DNA of 64,000 nucleotides from contig NZ_JAAHIH010000003.1 of the NCBI RefSeq assembly GCF_010671925.1, forward strand, positions 1,054,001 through 1,118,000, given 5' to 3'. Each line of letters opens with the position of its first letter. The stretch's first letter is position 1. Position numbers and translations under genes: made by a program. The notes under the pieces were generated by a model. The model worked only from the letters and a program-made list of their open reading frames with translations. It was not told the DNA's origin and searched no databases. This DNA comes from Moorena sp. SIOASIH. Its GTDB lineage: Bacteria > Cyanobacteriota > Cyanobacteriia > Cyanobacteriales > Coleofasciculaceae. This document shows, in pieces, positions 17,349 through 25,694 of the stretch.

Positions 17349-19622
17349 TTGGTTATGTTACCTGAGCATACACCCATGGAATCGAGCACTGGACATCAAA
17401 GAGTGGACTATCACCTCTTGAAAGTCCAAGCGGAAATGATTAACCAGATTGCCCAGGTTACACGGGGGACGTTAGTCCTCAATGAATTGCTACCCACCAT
17501 AGCTAATCAATTACATCAAATCTTGCAAGTGAGTGGCTGTTTAATGTTTCCCACTCACGACGACCCTCCACCTATGGCAACTCATCAAGTTAGCTTTCCC
17601 ATTACCCAATCAGTGGAGAGTACAGCCGAGCCATGTCTGATCGAGGTATTTCGCAACCTATTTCAGAGTTATCATTCCTGGCTAGCTCAGGGCAAACCGT
17701 TGATTATTCCTGAATCAGAGGGAAAACTCCCACCAGAACTGAGGGAATTAACCTATCCATGTGACCTGCGTGCCATCATGATGGTGCCACTGCTGCATGG
17801 GCAGTCTTGTCTGGGTAGTATCACCTTGTATCAGTGCGATCACGAACGAGAATGGAGAGTCCAAGAAATTGCCTTTATCCGAGAGATCGCCGATCATTTT
17901 GCCATTGCCCTAACCCACCAAAAACTCCAGCAACTCTATCAAAAACAAAGCCAAGAACTTAAACAAAAAGAGTCTGCACTAAAAGTAAGCGAGGCTAGAA
18001 ACCGAGCCCTCTTAGAAGCCATACCAGATGTAATCTTTCGTGTCAATCGGGATGGCTTTTATTTGGATTGGAAAGCGGCCAAAGAAAACCCTGTGCTGTT
18101 TCTCACCGATAACTGTATTGGGAAACATTTACATAACTGTTTACCCACTGAGGTAGCAGGATTAATTTGGGAGCATGTGGAAATAGCCTTAGAAAGTGAT
18201 GAGATGCAAGTTATTGAGTCCCCAATCAGAGAAGATGGTAAACTCCGCTACTTTGAGGCTCGTATTGTTAAAAGTGGGTTAGATGAAGTTGCTGTTATTG
18301 TCCAGGATATCACTGAGCGTATTGAAGCACGACTCACCCTAGCACAAGTCAATGATGCTTTGGAAGTCAGAGTTCAACAACGTACCGCTGCTCTGAGGAA
18401 AGCGAACCAAGCACTCAAGGGGGAGATTATTGAGCGCCAGAAGGCAGAAGAGCAGTTGCGGCAGAGTGAAGAGCGGTTTCGTAATGTCGTAGAAATTAGT
18501 AGCAATTGGATGTGGGAGATGGATGAAAATGCTGTCTATACCTACGCTAGTCCCAAAGTCTGGGATTTACTCGGTTATGAACCATCAGAAGTAGTGGGCA
18601 AAACTCCGTTTGACTTAATGTCACAGGAAGAGGCAAAACGTGTGATGGAAATTTTGGCTTCCTTTACCGTTTTAAAACACCCCTTTAGCAACTTGGAAAA
18701 TACCAGAATTCACAAAAATCGTCAGTTAGTGGTTCTGGAAACCAGTGGTGTACCAATTTTTGATCGTCTTGGCAAGTTTTGTGGTTATCGAGGGGTTGAT
18801 AGAGATATCACTAAACGGAAAGAAACGGAAGTAGAAATTATAAATGCACTGGCTAAAGAGAAACAACTTGGGGAGCTAAAATCCCGGTTTATTACCATGA
18901 CATCTCACGAATTTCGTACCCCTCTAACAACGATTTATTCATCAGCGGAGTTACTGGAACATTACGGAATAAAATGGTCAGAATCTAAAAAAAACCATCA
19001 CCTACATCGCATTCAAAACATGGTTCAACATATGACCAGACTTTTGAATGATATCTTGCTGATTGGCAAGGTAGAAGCCGGTAAAATAGAGTTACAGCTA
19101 AAGCCAATAGACTTGGAAAGTTTTTGCACCGATTTAATGGCTCAAATCCAGCTTAATGACCGAAATGAGCACACAATAAAATTTACTTATAGCTTAGAAA
19201 AGTGTGAAAAAAAATTAGGTAATAATCATGGAAAAAATAATACGGCTAGTTCGTTCTCATCCGCCCGACCGTATATGGATGAAAAATTGCTTAGGCAAAT
19301 TTTGGAGAATTTGCTGAGTAATGCACTGAAGTATTCTCCCAAAGGTAGCACGGTTGAGATTAAACTCACTTGCTCTGCCAATCAGGCTATCTTTAAAATC
19401 AGCGATCAAGGTATTGGTATTCCTGAAGAAGACCAAGGACTACTCTTTGAGACCTTCCATCGAGGTACGAATGTCGGGACAATTACCGGCACTGGCTTAG
19501 GACTGGCGATTGTCAAAAAGTGTCTCGATATCTACCAAGGTCAAATTGATCTAGAAAGTGAAGTAACTGTCGGTACAACGTTTACTGTAACCCTGCCAAT
19601 ATATTACTTGCTATCAAATTAA
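17349..19622 (+). CDS. GAF-PAS-PAS sensor histidine kinase
   Basis: A 757-residue soluble kinase. A GAF domain covers about residues 25-195 (INQIAQVTRGTLVLNELLPT through EIADHFAIALTHQKL); a coiled coil leads to PAS1 (NRALLEAIPDVIFRVNRDG, ending IVQDITERIEA), a second coiled coil, PAS2 (ERFRNVVEISSNWMWEMDEN, ending GVDRDITKRKE), then DHp with MTSHEFRTPLTTIYSS (phospho-His near residue 520) and HATPase_c with LLSNALKYSPKGS, DQGIGIPEED and GTGLGLAIVKK. The GAF lacks an obvious conserved chromophore Cys, so light sensing is not supported. It is first in a three-gene operon: the REC-GGDEF-EAL gene starts two bases after its stop, so it is the likely phosphodonor for that regulator. Confidence 0.9.
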   Translation: MVMLPEHTPMESSTGHQRVDYHLLKVQAEMINQIAQVTRGTLVLNELLPTIANQLHQILQVSGCLMFPTHDDPPPMATHQVSFPITQSVESTAEPCLIEVFRNLFQSYHSWLAQGKPLIIPESEGKLPPELRELTYPCDLRAIMMVPLLHGQSCLGSITLYQCDHEREWRVQEIAFIREIADHFAIALTHQKLQQLYQKQSQELKQKESALKVSEARNRALLEAIPDVIFRVNRDGFYLDWKAAKENPVLFLTDNCIGKHLHNCLPTEVAGLIWEHVEIALESDEMQVIESPIREDGKLRYFEARIVKSGLDEVAVIVQDITERIEARLTLAQVNDALEVRVQQRTAALRKANQALKGEIIERQKAEEQLRQSEERFRNVVEISSNWMWEMDENAVYTYASPKVWDLLGYEPSEVVGKTPFDLMSQEEAKRVMEILASFTVLKHPFSNLENTRIHKNRQLVVLETSGVPIFDRLGKFCGYRGVDRDITKRKETEVEIINALAKEKQLGELKSRFITMTSHEFRTPLTTIYSSAELLEHYGIKWSESKKNHHLHRIQNMVQHMTRLLNDILLIGKVEAGKIELQLKPIDLESFCTDLMAQIQLNDRNEHTIKFTYSLEKCEKKLGNNHGKNNTASSFSSARPYMDEKLLRQILENLLSNALKYSPKGSTVEIKLTCSANQAIFKISDQGIGIPEEDQGLLFETFHRGTNVGTITGTGLGLAIVKKCLDIYQGQIDLESEVTVGTTFTVTLPIYYLLSN

Positions 19623-19624
19623 TC

Positions 19625-21361
19625 ATGAGAAAAATATTAGTGATTGAAGATGAAGAGTTTGTCCGGGAAAACATTATAGAACTCCTGGACGCTGAAGGGT
19701 TTGATGTCATTGGAGCAGAAAATGGTCGTGTTGGTGTTAATTTAGCTAAAGGAACTATCCCAGATTTAATTATCTGTGATGTCATGATGCCGGAAATGGA
19801 CGGTTACAGTGTATTAACATCCCTTCGTCAAGACTCAATGATGGCAACAGTTCCCTTTATTTTTTTAACGGCAAAGGCGGCTAAAAATGATTTTCGTCAG
19901 GGTATGGAACTAGGAGCAGACGACTATATTACCAAACCCTTTACCAGAGCAGAGCTCCTAGGGTCAATTGCCAGTAGACTCAAAAAAAAAGCTGCTGTTC
20001 ATAAGCATTACAATACTGAACTTCAGGAAGCTAAAAATAAACTCAATTACTTGATCCACCATGACAGTTTGACCAACCTACCTAATCGGCTGTCGTTGCG
20101 AGAACGATTTAAGCAAGTAAAACAACACATCGACGGTAATGAACAACTGGTTACCTTTCTGTGTTTGGGTTTAGATCGGTTTAATCAAGTTAACAATAAT
20201 CTCGGTCATTTGTGGGGTGATTACTTACTAAAATTTGTTGCTAAAAGCCTCACTAATTGTGTAGATAATAATGGTACAGTTGCTCGTTTAAATGGCGATC
20301 AATTTGCCGTTATTATAGCCACAGATCAACATAAACAAGATGTCATCAATCTTGTCCAAACCATTCTTGAGAGCCTCTCTCAAACCATCGTGCTGGATGA
20401 TCAAGAAGTTTTTATCACCGCCAGTATTGGTATTGCCATTTATCCCCGTGATGGTGAAGACGTTGAACAATTACTCAATCATGCCAACCAGGCGATGCTT
20501 GAGGCAAAGCGCCACGGTGGTGATCAATATCAGTTTTACACCAGTGCCTTGAATGTCAATTCTTCAAATCATCTTACCTTGCAGAGTAGCTTACGCTATG
20601 CTTTGGAACGGGAAGAATTTCAGGTTTACTATCAACCCCAAATCAGTCTTGAGACAGGAAAAATTGTTGGTGCTGAAGCTCTATTACGTTGGCATCATCC
20701 AGAAATCGGTTTGGTTCCCCCAGCAAAATTTATTCCGATCGCGGAAGAAACGGGTCTGATTATATCCATTGGAGAATGGGTATTACAGCAGGCTTGTCAG
20801 CAAGCTAAAGTCTGGCAAAATGATGGATTCACCTCTTTCCGTATAGCAGTAAACTTATCAGGTCGTCAATTTAATAAACCGGAGTTTTACCAGAATTTAG
20901 TCAAGATTTTGCAGTCAACTGAGTTAACCTATCGAACTCTAGAACTAGAACTAACTGAAAGTATACTAGTAAAAAACACTGAGACGGCTATTCGTCAGTT
21001 AAATGAGTTGAAAAACCTAGGCTTAGAAATTGCAATTGATGATTTTGGAACCGGATATTCTTCATTAAGTTATTTACAACAATTTCCCTTTGATGTTCTC
21101 AAAATTGATCAGTGCTTTGTCCGTAATATTGTGCAGAAACCTAACCAGGCTGCTATTACTAAGGCGATTATACAAATGGCAAAAAGTTTGAATCTACAAC
21201 TGATTGCTGAAGGAGTAGAAACTCAAGAAGAATTGGCTTTTATTTATTCTCATAAATGTGATCGAGTTCAGGGTCATTTGATTAGTAGGGCTTTACCAGC
21301 GCCGGAATTTAAACGTTTACTCAATAACGGTATTGGCTTCCCACTACCTCAAGTCAATTAG
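19625..21361 (+). CDS. REC-GGDEF-EAL response regulator (c-di-GMP turnover)
   Basis: A 578-residue protein. The REC domain (residues 1-120) has VIEDEEFV for the acidic pocket, DLIICDVMMPEMDG for the phospho-Asp and ADDYITKPF for the Lys. A GGDEF-like domain follows, but its signature reads NGDQF (about residues 223-227) instead of GG(D/E)EF, so cyclase activity is doubtful. The EAL domain looks intact: AEALLRWHHPE, NLSGRQF, LELTESIL, AIDDFGTGYSSLSYL, LKIDQCFV and AEGVETQEEL. Family knowledge predicts hydrolysis of cyclic di-GMP controlled by phosphorylation from the kinase next door. The degenerate GGDEF may bind GTP as an allosteric site, which is inference. Confidence 0.9.
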   Translation: MRKILVIEDEEFVRENIIELLDAEGFDVIGAENGRVGVNLAKGTIPDLIICDVMMPEMDGYSVLTSLRQDSMMATVPFIFLTAKAAKNDFRQGMELGADDYITKPFTRAELLGSIASRLKKKAAVHKHYNTELQEAKNKLNYLIHHDSLTNLPNRLSLRERFKQVKQHIDGNEQLVTFLCLGLDRFNQVNNNLGHLWGDYLLKFVAKSLTNCVDNNGTVARLNGDQFAVIIATDQHKQDVINLVQTILESLSQTIVLDDQEVFITASIGIAIYPRDGEDVEQLLNHANQAMLEAKRHGGDQYQFYTSALNVNSSNHLTLQSSLRYALEREEFQVYYQPQISLETGKIVGAEALLRWHHPEIGLVPPAKFIPIAEETGLIISIGEWVLQQACQQAKVWQNDGFTSFRIAVNLSGRQFNKPEFYQNLVKILQSTELTYRTLELELTESILVKNTETAIRQLNELKNLGLEIAIDDFGTGYSSLSYLQQFPFDVLKIDQCFVRNIVQKPNQAAITKAIIQMAKSLNLQLIAEGVETQEELAFIYSHKCDRVQGHLISRALPAPEFKRLLNNGIGFPLPQVN

Positions 21362-21385
21362 ATTAGTTTCACAAAGCGCAAAAAA

Positions 21386-22501
21386 ATGGTAAGAACAAAA
21401 ATTCTGTTAATTGAAGATGAACCTTCAGTACGAGAAAATATACTGGAGTTACTGGAGGCTGAGGACTTTGAGGCGATTGCTGGTAGTAATGGTAGGATTG
21501 GTATCGAGTTAGCCCAGCATGAATCACCGGATTTGATTATTTGCGATGTGATGATGCCAGAAGTTGATGGTTATGAGGTATTGCAGACCTTGCGCAAACA
21601 TCCTGATACGGCAACCATTCCTTTTATGTTTCTCACAGCTAGAGCTGAAAAAACTGATCAGCGCCAAGGAATGGAATTAGGAGCAGATGATTATCTGACC
21701 AAGCCATTTACTAGAGTAGAACTACTAGGAGCAATTACTACTCGATTGGAAAAGCAAGCTGCCCTTGAGTTGCAAAAAGATAAAAAACTGGATGAGTTGC
21801 GTAGCAATATTACACTGTATTTGCCCTATGAAATGGATAAACCCCTAAATCTGATTATGGATATTTCCAAACTAATCATGGATAAATGGGAGAGTTTGGA
21901 ACGATATCAAATTAAGACTATGGCAGAAGATATCCATCAGTCTGCTGAACGGTTATTAAGGTTAATTCAAAACTTTTTACTTTATGCAGAACTTGAAATA
22001 ATCGCTACAGATTCCAATAAAATAGAAAATCTGCGAAAGACTACCAGTAAATTGCCTAATCCGGTTCTGGGTAATTTGATTCAGAATCTTGCTCAAAAGA
22101 CAGGACGGGTTGAGGATTTGCAATTAGATTGGCAAGAGGCTACTATTCCTATGTCGCAAAACCGAATTAATAAACTGTTGGAAGAGTTAATTAATAATGC
22201 CTTTAAATTCTCAGAAGAGGGAACACCTGTTTGGGTCAATAGCTATTCAGAAAATAATACGTTGATCTTGTCAGTCCACGACAAGGGACAAGGAATATCT
22301 GAAGCTGAAATGGCCGAATTGGAAGCTGACTTACAGTTTCAAGGTAACCTTTACGAACAACAAGGCTCAGGGTTGGGGCTGCTGATTGCTAAACGTCTAG
22401 CTGAGTTACATGGTGGGAAATTAACAATAGATAGTACACTGGGAGAACAAACTACAGTGCAAGTAATACTACCCCTAATCTCCAAAGGGCTACTCCCTTG
22501 A
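21386..22501 (+). CDS. REC plus HATPase protein lacking the kinase histidine
   Basis: A 371-residue protein. Residues 1-120 are a REC domain nearly identical in layout to that of the preceding gene (LIEDEPSVRENILELLEAED, DLIICDVMMPEVDGYE, GADDYLTKPFTRVELL), suggesting a duplication. The following helices align with a DHp domain, but the H-box reads LPYEMDKPLNLI, with Tyr148 where LPHELRTPL has the phospho-acceptor His. A HATPase_c fold follows (LLEELINNAFKFSEEGTPV, DKGQGISE, GSGLGLLIAKRL). It may be a pseudokinase, a phosphate sink, or a scaffold for the operon kinase. It sits 24 bases after the EAL gene. Confidence 0.85.
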   Translation: MVRTKILLIEDEPSVRENILELLEAEDFEAIAGSNGRIGIELAQHESPDLIICDVMMPEVDGYEVLQTLRKHPDTATIPFMFLTARAEKTDQRQGMELGADDYLTKPFTRVELLGAITTRLEKQAALELQKDKKLDELRSNITLYLPYEMDKPLNLIMDISKLIMDKWESLERYQIKTMAEDIHQSAERLLRLIQNFLLYAELEIIATDSNKIENLRKTTSKLPNPVLGNLIQNLAQKTGRVEDLQLDWQEATIPMSQNRINKLLEELINNAFKFSEEGTPVWVNSYSENNTLILSVHDKGQGISEAEMAELEADLQFQGNLYEQQGSGLGLLIAKRLAELHGGKLTIDSTLGEQTTVQVILPLISKGLLP

Positions 22502-22672
22502 CCAAGAACCATTTAACATCTACCATTTACCATGGACTTTCTTTCCTTAAGTTAGTAGCTATCCTAGAAGAAAGAATATTATATTATATTATGGAATGAC
22601 TTGGGTAGGTTATATGCTTAAACCAAGAAGTGGAGGTATTTTGTTAGTTGGGTTGTAATCAACTTAACCGTT

Positions 22673-23440
22673 ATGGCAGGACATAGTAAATGGGCAAATA
22701 TTAAGCGTCAGAAAGCGAGGGTTGACGCAGTTAAAGGTAAGACCTTTGCTAAAATCTCTCGGGAGATTATAGTAGCTGCTCGCAATGGCATCCCGGATCC
22801 GGAGGGTAATTTTCAGCTCCGGCAAGCGGTGGAAAAGGCTAAGGCAGCAGGGATTCCTAATGAGAACATTGAAAGAGCGATCGCAAAAGGAGCAGGTACC
22901 CTAGGCAATGAGAGTGACAATCTCGAAGAGATTCGCTATGAGGGGTATGGTCCAGGAGGCGTTGCTATCTTGATCGAAGCTTTTACTGATAATCGGAATC
23001 GGACAGCAGCTGACCTGCGCTCAGCATTTACTAAAAATGGTGGCAATCTGGGTGAAACAGGTTGCGTTAGTTGGATGTTTGAGCAAAATGGTGTCGTTAC
23101 GCTTACGGGTGATATCACAGAAGACCATTTGTTTGAAGCATCCCTTGAAGGGGGAGCTCAAACTTATGAGTTGAACGAGGATTCCGAAGGTGTAACGGCT
23201 GAGGTATTTACAGAAGTTAGCAACCTGGAAAACCTGAGTCAAATTTTGAAAAATCAGGGCTTTGAGGTCAGTGAGGTGCAGTTGCGCTGGATTCCTAGTA
23301 ATACAGTGGAAGTGACTGACCCAGATCTGGCGCGGACGCTTTTAAAATTAATGGATGCTCTGGAAGAGTTGGAGGATGTACAAAATGTTACCGCCAATTT
23401 CGAGATGTCCGATCAGCTGATGTCCCTGAGCATGATCTAG
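22673..23440 (+). CDS. YebC/PmpR (TACO1) family protein
   Basis: A 255-residue protein with the full YebC signature: MAGHSKWANIKRQKARVDAV, GKTFAKISREIIVAAR, NPN-type NFQLRQAVEKAKAAGIPNEN, IERAIAKG, and the YEGYGPGGVAI motif. The acidic C-terminal half fits too. Members are described as DNA-binding transcription regulators (PmpR) and, for TACO1 and bacterial relatives, as ribosome-associated factors easing translation of proline stretches. Gene length and motif order are normal. A TTGGGTTGTAATCAACT inverted element just before the start may be regulatory. It reads into the LSDAT gene 38 bases later on the same strand, so the two might be cotranscribed. Confidence 0.93.
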   Translation: MAGHSKWANIKRQKARVDAVKGKTFAKISREIIVAARNGIPDPEGNFQLRQAVEKAKAAGIPNENIERAIAKGAGTLGNESDNLEEIRYEGYGPGGVAILIEAFTDNRNRTAADLRSAFTKNGGNLGETGCVSWMFEQNGVVTLTGDITEDHLFEASLEGGAQTYELNEDSEGVTAEVFTEVSNLENLSQILKNQGFEVSEVQLRWIPSNTVEVTDPDLARTLLKLMDALEELEDVQNVTANFEMSDQLMSLSMI

Positions 23441-23477
23441 CAGATAGAATATTATAAACCACTATAGGTGATTTTAA

Positions 23478-24437
23478 ATGTTTCTATCTGCCAAGACAAA
23501 GCAAAAGCGAACAGATGACCAAAAGGTCTTAATGGCTAGATGCGCAGGCATCGCTCCCCCCCGATTGCGCAAGAGGAGGGTTTTAGCTAAGTCCGGTGCT
23601 TTGTCCCAGGATGGATACAAGCCAAACCATCTTATCTTCAAGCAGTTCTTAAATAACCAGCCTCTCAAACTCACCTTTAACAATGGGCAAACTGCTTGTG
23701 CTATTCAAGTCGATCATTCTGTGGACTTGTCTGGTGCCCTGAACCAAATCGGTCTTCACGGCTCCCGTCCGGTTCTAGTGGTAGTCGGGGGGGCAAGTAA
23801 GATGAGTGATCAGAGTATGGCTCGTCTGGGCTTGTTGTTTGTCAATGTACTAGCTCCCATTGCTGAAACCCTGGGAGCCTGTGTGGTGGATGGCGGTACC
23901 GATACTGGGGTGATGCAGATGATGGGGCAAGCTCGTGCTGAGATTGCTGGCACCTTTCCCTTAGTAGGTATTGCCCCAGTGGGCAAGATTGCGCTTCCTG
24001 ATGCACCCCCCTCCTATTCTGGTGAAACATCACTGGAGCCAAATCATACTCATTTTGTGCTGATTCCTGGGTCTACCTGGGGTGATGAATCCCCCTGGTT
24101 GGCTCGTATAGCTACTACCCTGGCAGACGGAAAGCCATCAGTCACAGTAATGGCTAACGGTGGAGCGATTACCTTGCTAGACTTATTTGAAAACAAGAAA
24201 GCTGGACGACCATTGGTAGTTCTTGGCGGCAGTGGTCGGTTGGCAGATGAAATTACTATGGCAGTACGCTATCCAGAACAAGAAGCACGAGAATCTGTTA
24301 CCGAACTATTACAAACAAATCACTTGCAACAAAATCATTTGACCTGTTATGACCTCTCACAACCATTCAGTGAATTGACTAAAATCATCATGCAGGGACT
24401 CACGAGACAGTCAAGGTATATAGTAAAAAGCACATAG
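23478..24437 (+). CDS. LSDAT (SLOG-like) predicted nucleotide sensor
   Basis: A 319-residue protein. From about residue 65 it is a Rossmann-like SLOG-superfamily domain of the LSDAT type, the fold related to the N-terminal region of TRPM channels: RPVLVVVGGASKMSD (near residue 95), ETLGACVVDGGTDTGVMQMMG (near 130-150), GIAPVGKIALP, EPNHTHFVLIPGSTWGDESPW and VTVMANGGAITLLDLF. The Gly-rich GGTDTG loop is the expected ligand-binding turn. The published interpretation of this family is binding of a nucleotide-derived signal in conflict systems. Residues 1-50 are basic and low in identity to anything I know; the true start could be later, but the ATG at 23478 has a weak AGGTGA before it. A SLATT gene follows six bases after the stop. 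Confidence 0.8.
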   Translation: MFLSAKTKQKRTDDQKVLMARCAGIAPPRLRKRRVLAKSGALSQDGYKPNHLIFKQFLNNQPLKLTFNNGQTACAIQVDHSVDLSGALNQIGLHGSRPVLVVVGGASKMSDQSMARLGLLFVNVLAPIAETLGACVVDGGTDTGVMQMMGQARAEIAGTFPLVGIAPVGKIALPDAPPSYSGETSLEPNHTHFVLIPGSTWGDESPWLARIATTLADGKPSVTVMANGGAITLLDLFENKKAGRPLVVLGGSGRLADEITMAVRYPEQEARESVTELLQTNHLQQNHLTCYDLSQPFSELTKIIMQGLTRQSRYIVKST

Positions 24438-24443
24438 ACTGTC

Positions 24444-25517
24444 ATGACGTCAGAAGTTGAGGCTACATACTCCCCTGCCCCAAGTCCAACCCTCAAACGT
24501 GCTTGGGAACGTCAGCGTACCTATAGCAAAAATGCCACAGCGGCTCAGAAACGTTTCTTTCTGCTGCGCATAGGAATTCTGGTATTGAGTGTGTTGGCTA
24601 CTTTGCTAGCTGTGGTCCACTCAATGTTGGTAGAACGCCTCACTGAGTCACACCACACGGTCAAAGTGATTCACTACGTTCTTCTACTAGTGCCAATTGC
24701 TCTAAGTGTACTACTAGCAGGTGCAGTTAAGTTCGACAAAGGTGGCAATTGGATTCTGTTACGGGGTAGTGCTGAGGCAATTAAAAGGGAAATTTACTGT
24801 TACCGTGCGCAAGTTGGGGAATACAGTGATAACACGTTGCGGGATGCTAAGCTGGCACGCAAAGTCAAGCTGATTAGTCAAAGGCTAAAGGGCACCACAG
24901 TTCACCACACTAGTTTTAGCCCCTACGAAGGGGAAGTTTCCCGGAGAAAACGCTCATCCTTAAACAAGGACAAGAAAAGCAAGGACAAGAAACCTCAGGA
25001 AGCTCAACAGCATAATCAAGACGATAAGTTTTCTGACCTAACCCCGGAAAACTACCTAGTCTGGCGAGTGGAAGACCAGTTTAAGTGGTACCGAAAGCGA
25101 ACTAGGAAACTTGATATACAATTGCATGGCTACCAGTGGGGAGTATATATCTTGGGTGGTGTGGGTTCATTTCTGGTGGCGCTGGATCAAGACACCTGGG
25201 TGGCGGTCACTACAGCCTTTGCTGCGGCATTTTCCAGTTTCCTGGAATTGAAACGGGTTGAGACAACGCTGATTGCCTACAACCAAGCAGCTGATGATTT
25301 GTACGATATAAGCACTTGGTGGCATGGTCTTTCAGATGAGGAAAAATCGGAGAAATTTGAGTTATTGGTGATCAGTACAGAGAAAACCATCCAAAGCGAA
25401 AATGTAGGCTGGGTGCAAGAGATGAATGATGCACTAGCAGAACTCTATGGTGAAACCGAGCAGTCGGAGGCTCAGGAAAAAAACTCGTCTCCGTCTAAGA
25501 AAGTGGATACGAAATGA
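24444..25517 (+). CDS. Tandem SLATT / DUF4231 membrane effector
   Basis: A 357-residue membrane protein with two SLATT-like units. Unit 1 (residues 10-125): LKRAWERQRTYSKNA, then two membrane helices (LLRIGILVLSVLATLLAVVH and VIHYVLLLVPIALSVLLAG), then RGSAEAIKREIYCYRAQ. A basic, low-complexity Lys/Ser/Asp linker follows. Unit 2 (residues 205-330): VEDQFKWYRKRTRKLD, two hydrophobic segments (WGVYILGGVGSFLVAL and WVAVTTAFAAAFSSFLEL), then YNQAADDLYDISTWW. SLATT domains are predicted two-helix membrane effectors paired with SLOG or SMODS sensors, thought to damage or perforate the membrane once triggered. The six-base gap to the LSDAT gene indicates one transcript. Confidence 0.82.
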   Translation: MTSEVEATYSPAPSPTLKRAWERQRTYSKNATAAQKRFFLLRIGILVLSVLATLLAVVHSMLVERLTESHHTVKVIHYVLLLVPIALSVLLAGAVKFDKGGNWILLRGSAEAIKREIYCYRAQVGEYSDNTLRDAKLARKVKLISQRLKGTTVHHTSFSPYEGEVSRRKRSSLNKDKKSKDKKPQEAQQHNQDDKFSDLTPENYLVWRVEDQFKWYRKRTRKLDIQLHGYQWGVYILGGVGSFLVALDQDTWVAVTTAFAAAFSSFLELKRVETTLIAYNQAADDLYDISTWWHGLSDEEKSEKFELLVISTEKTIQSENVGWVQEMNDALAELYGETEQSEAQEKNSSPSKKVDTK

Positions 25518-25694
25518 TTTTAGGTTTTACCGAACCTAGTACGCAGCAAAACCCTGAAATTACCACTAATTATGATTGGGCAGTCGATTTATAAAAAATA
25601 ATTCTCTCAAAAACTAAAACTCCCGCCCCATAAGGATTAGACAAGTTTTTTTTATAAGTTTGACATCGCAAGCTGGGGAGATCCAACTCCAGTA

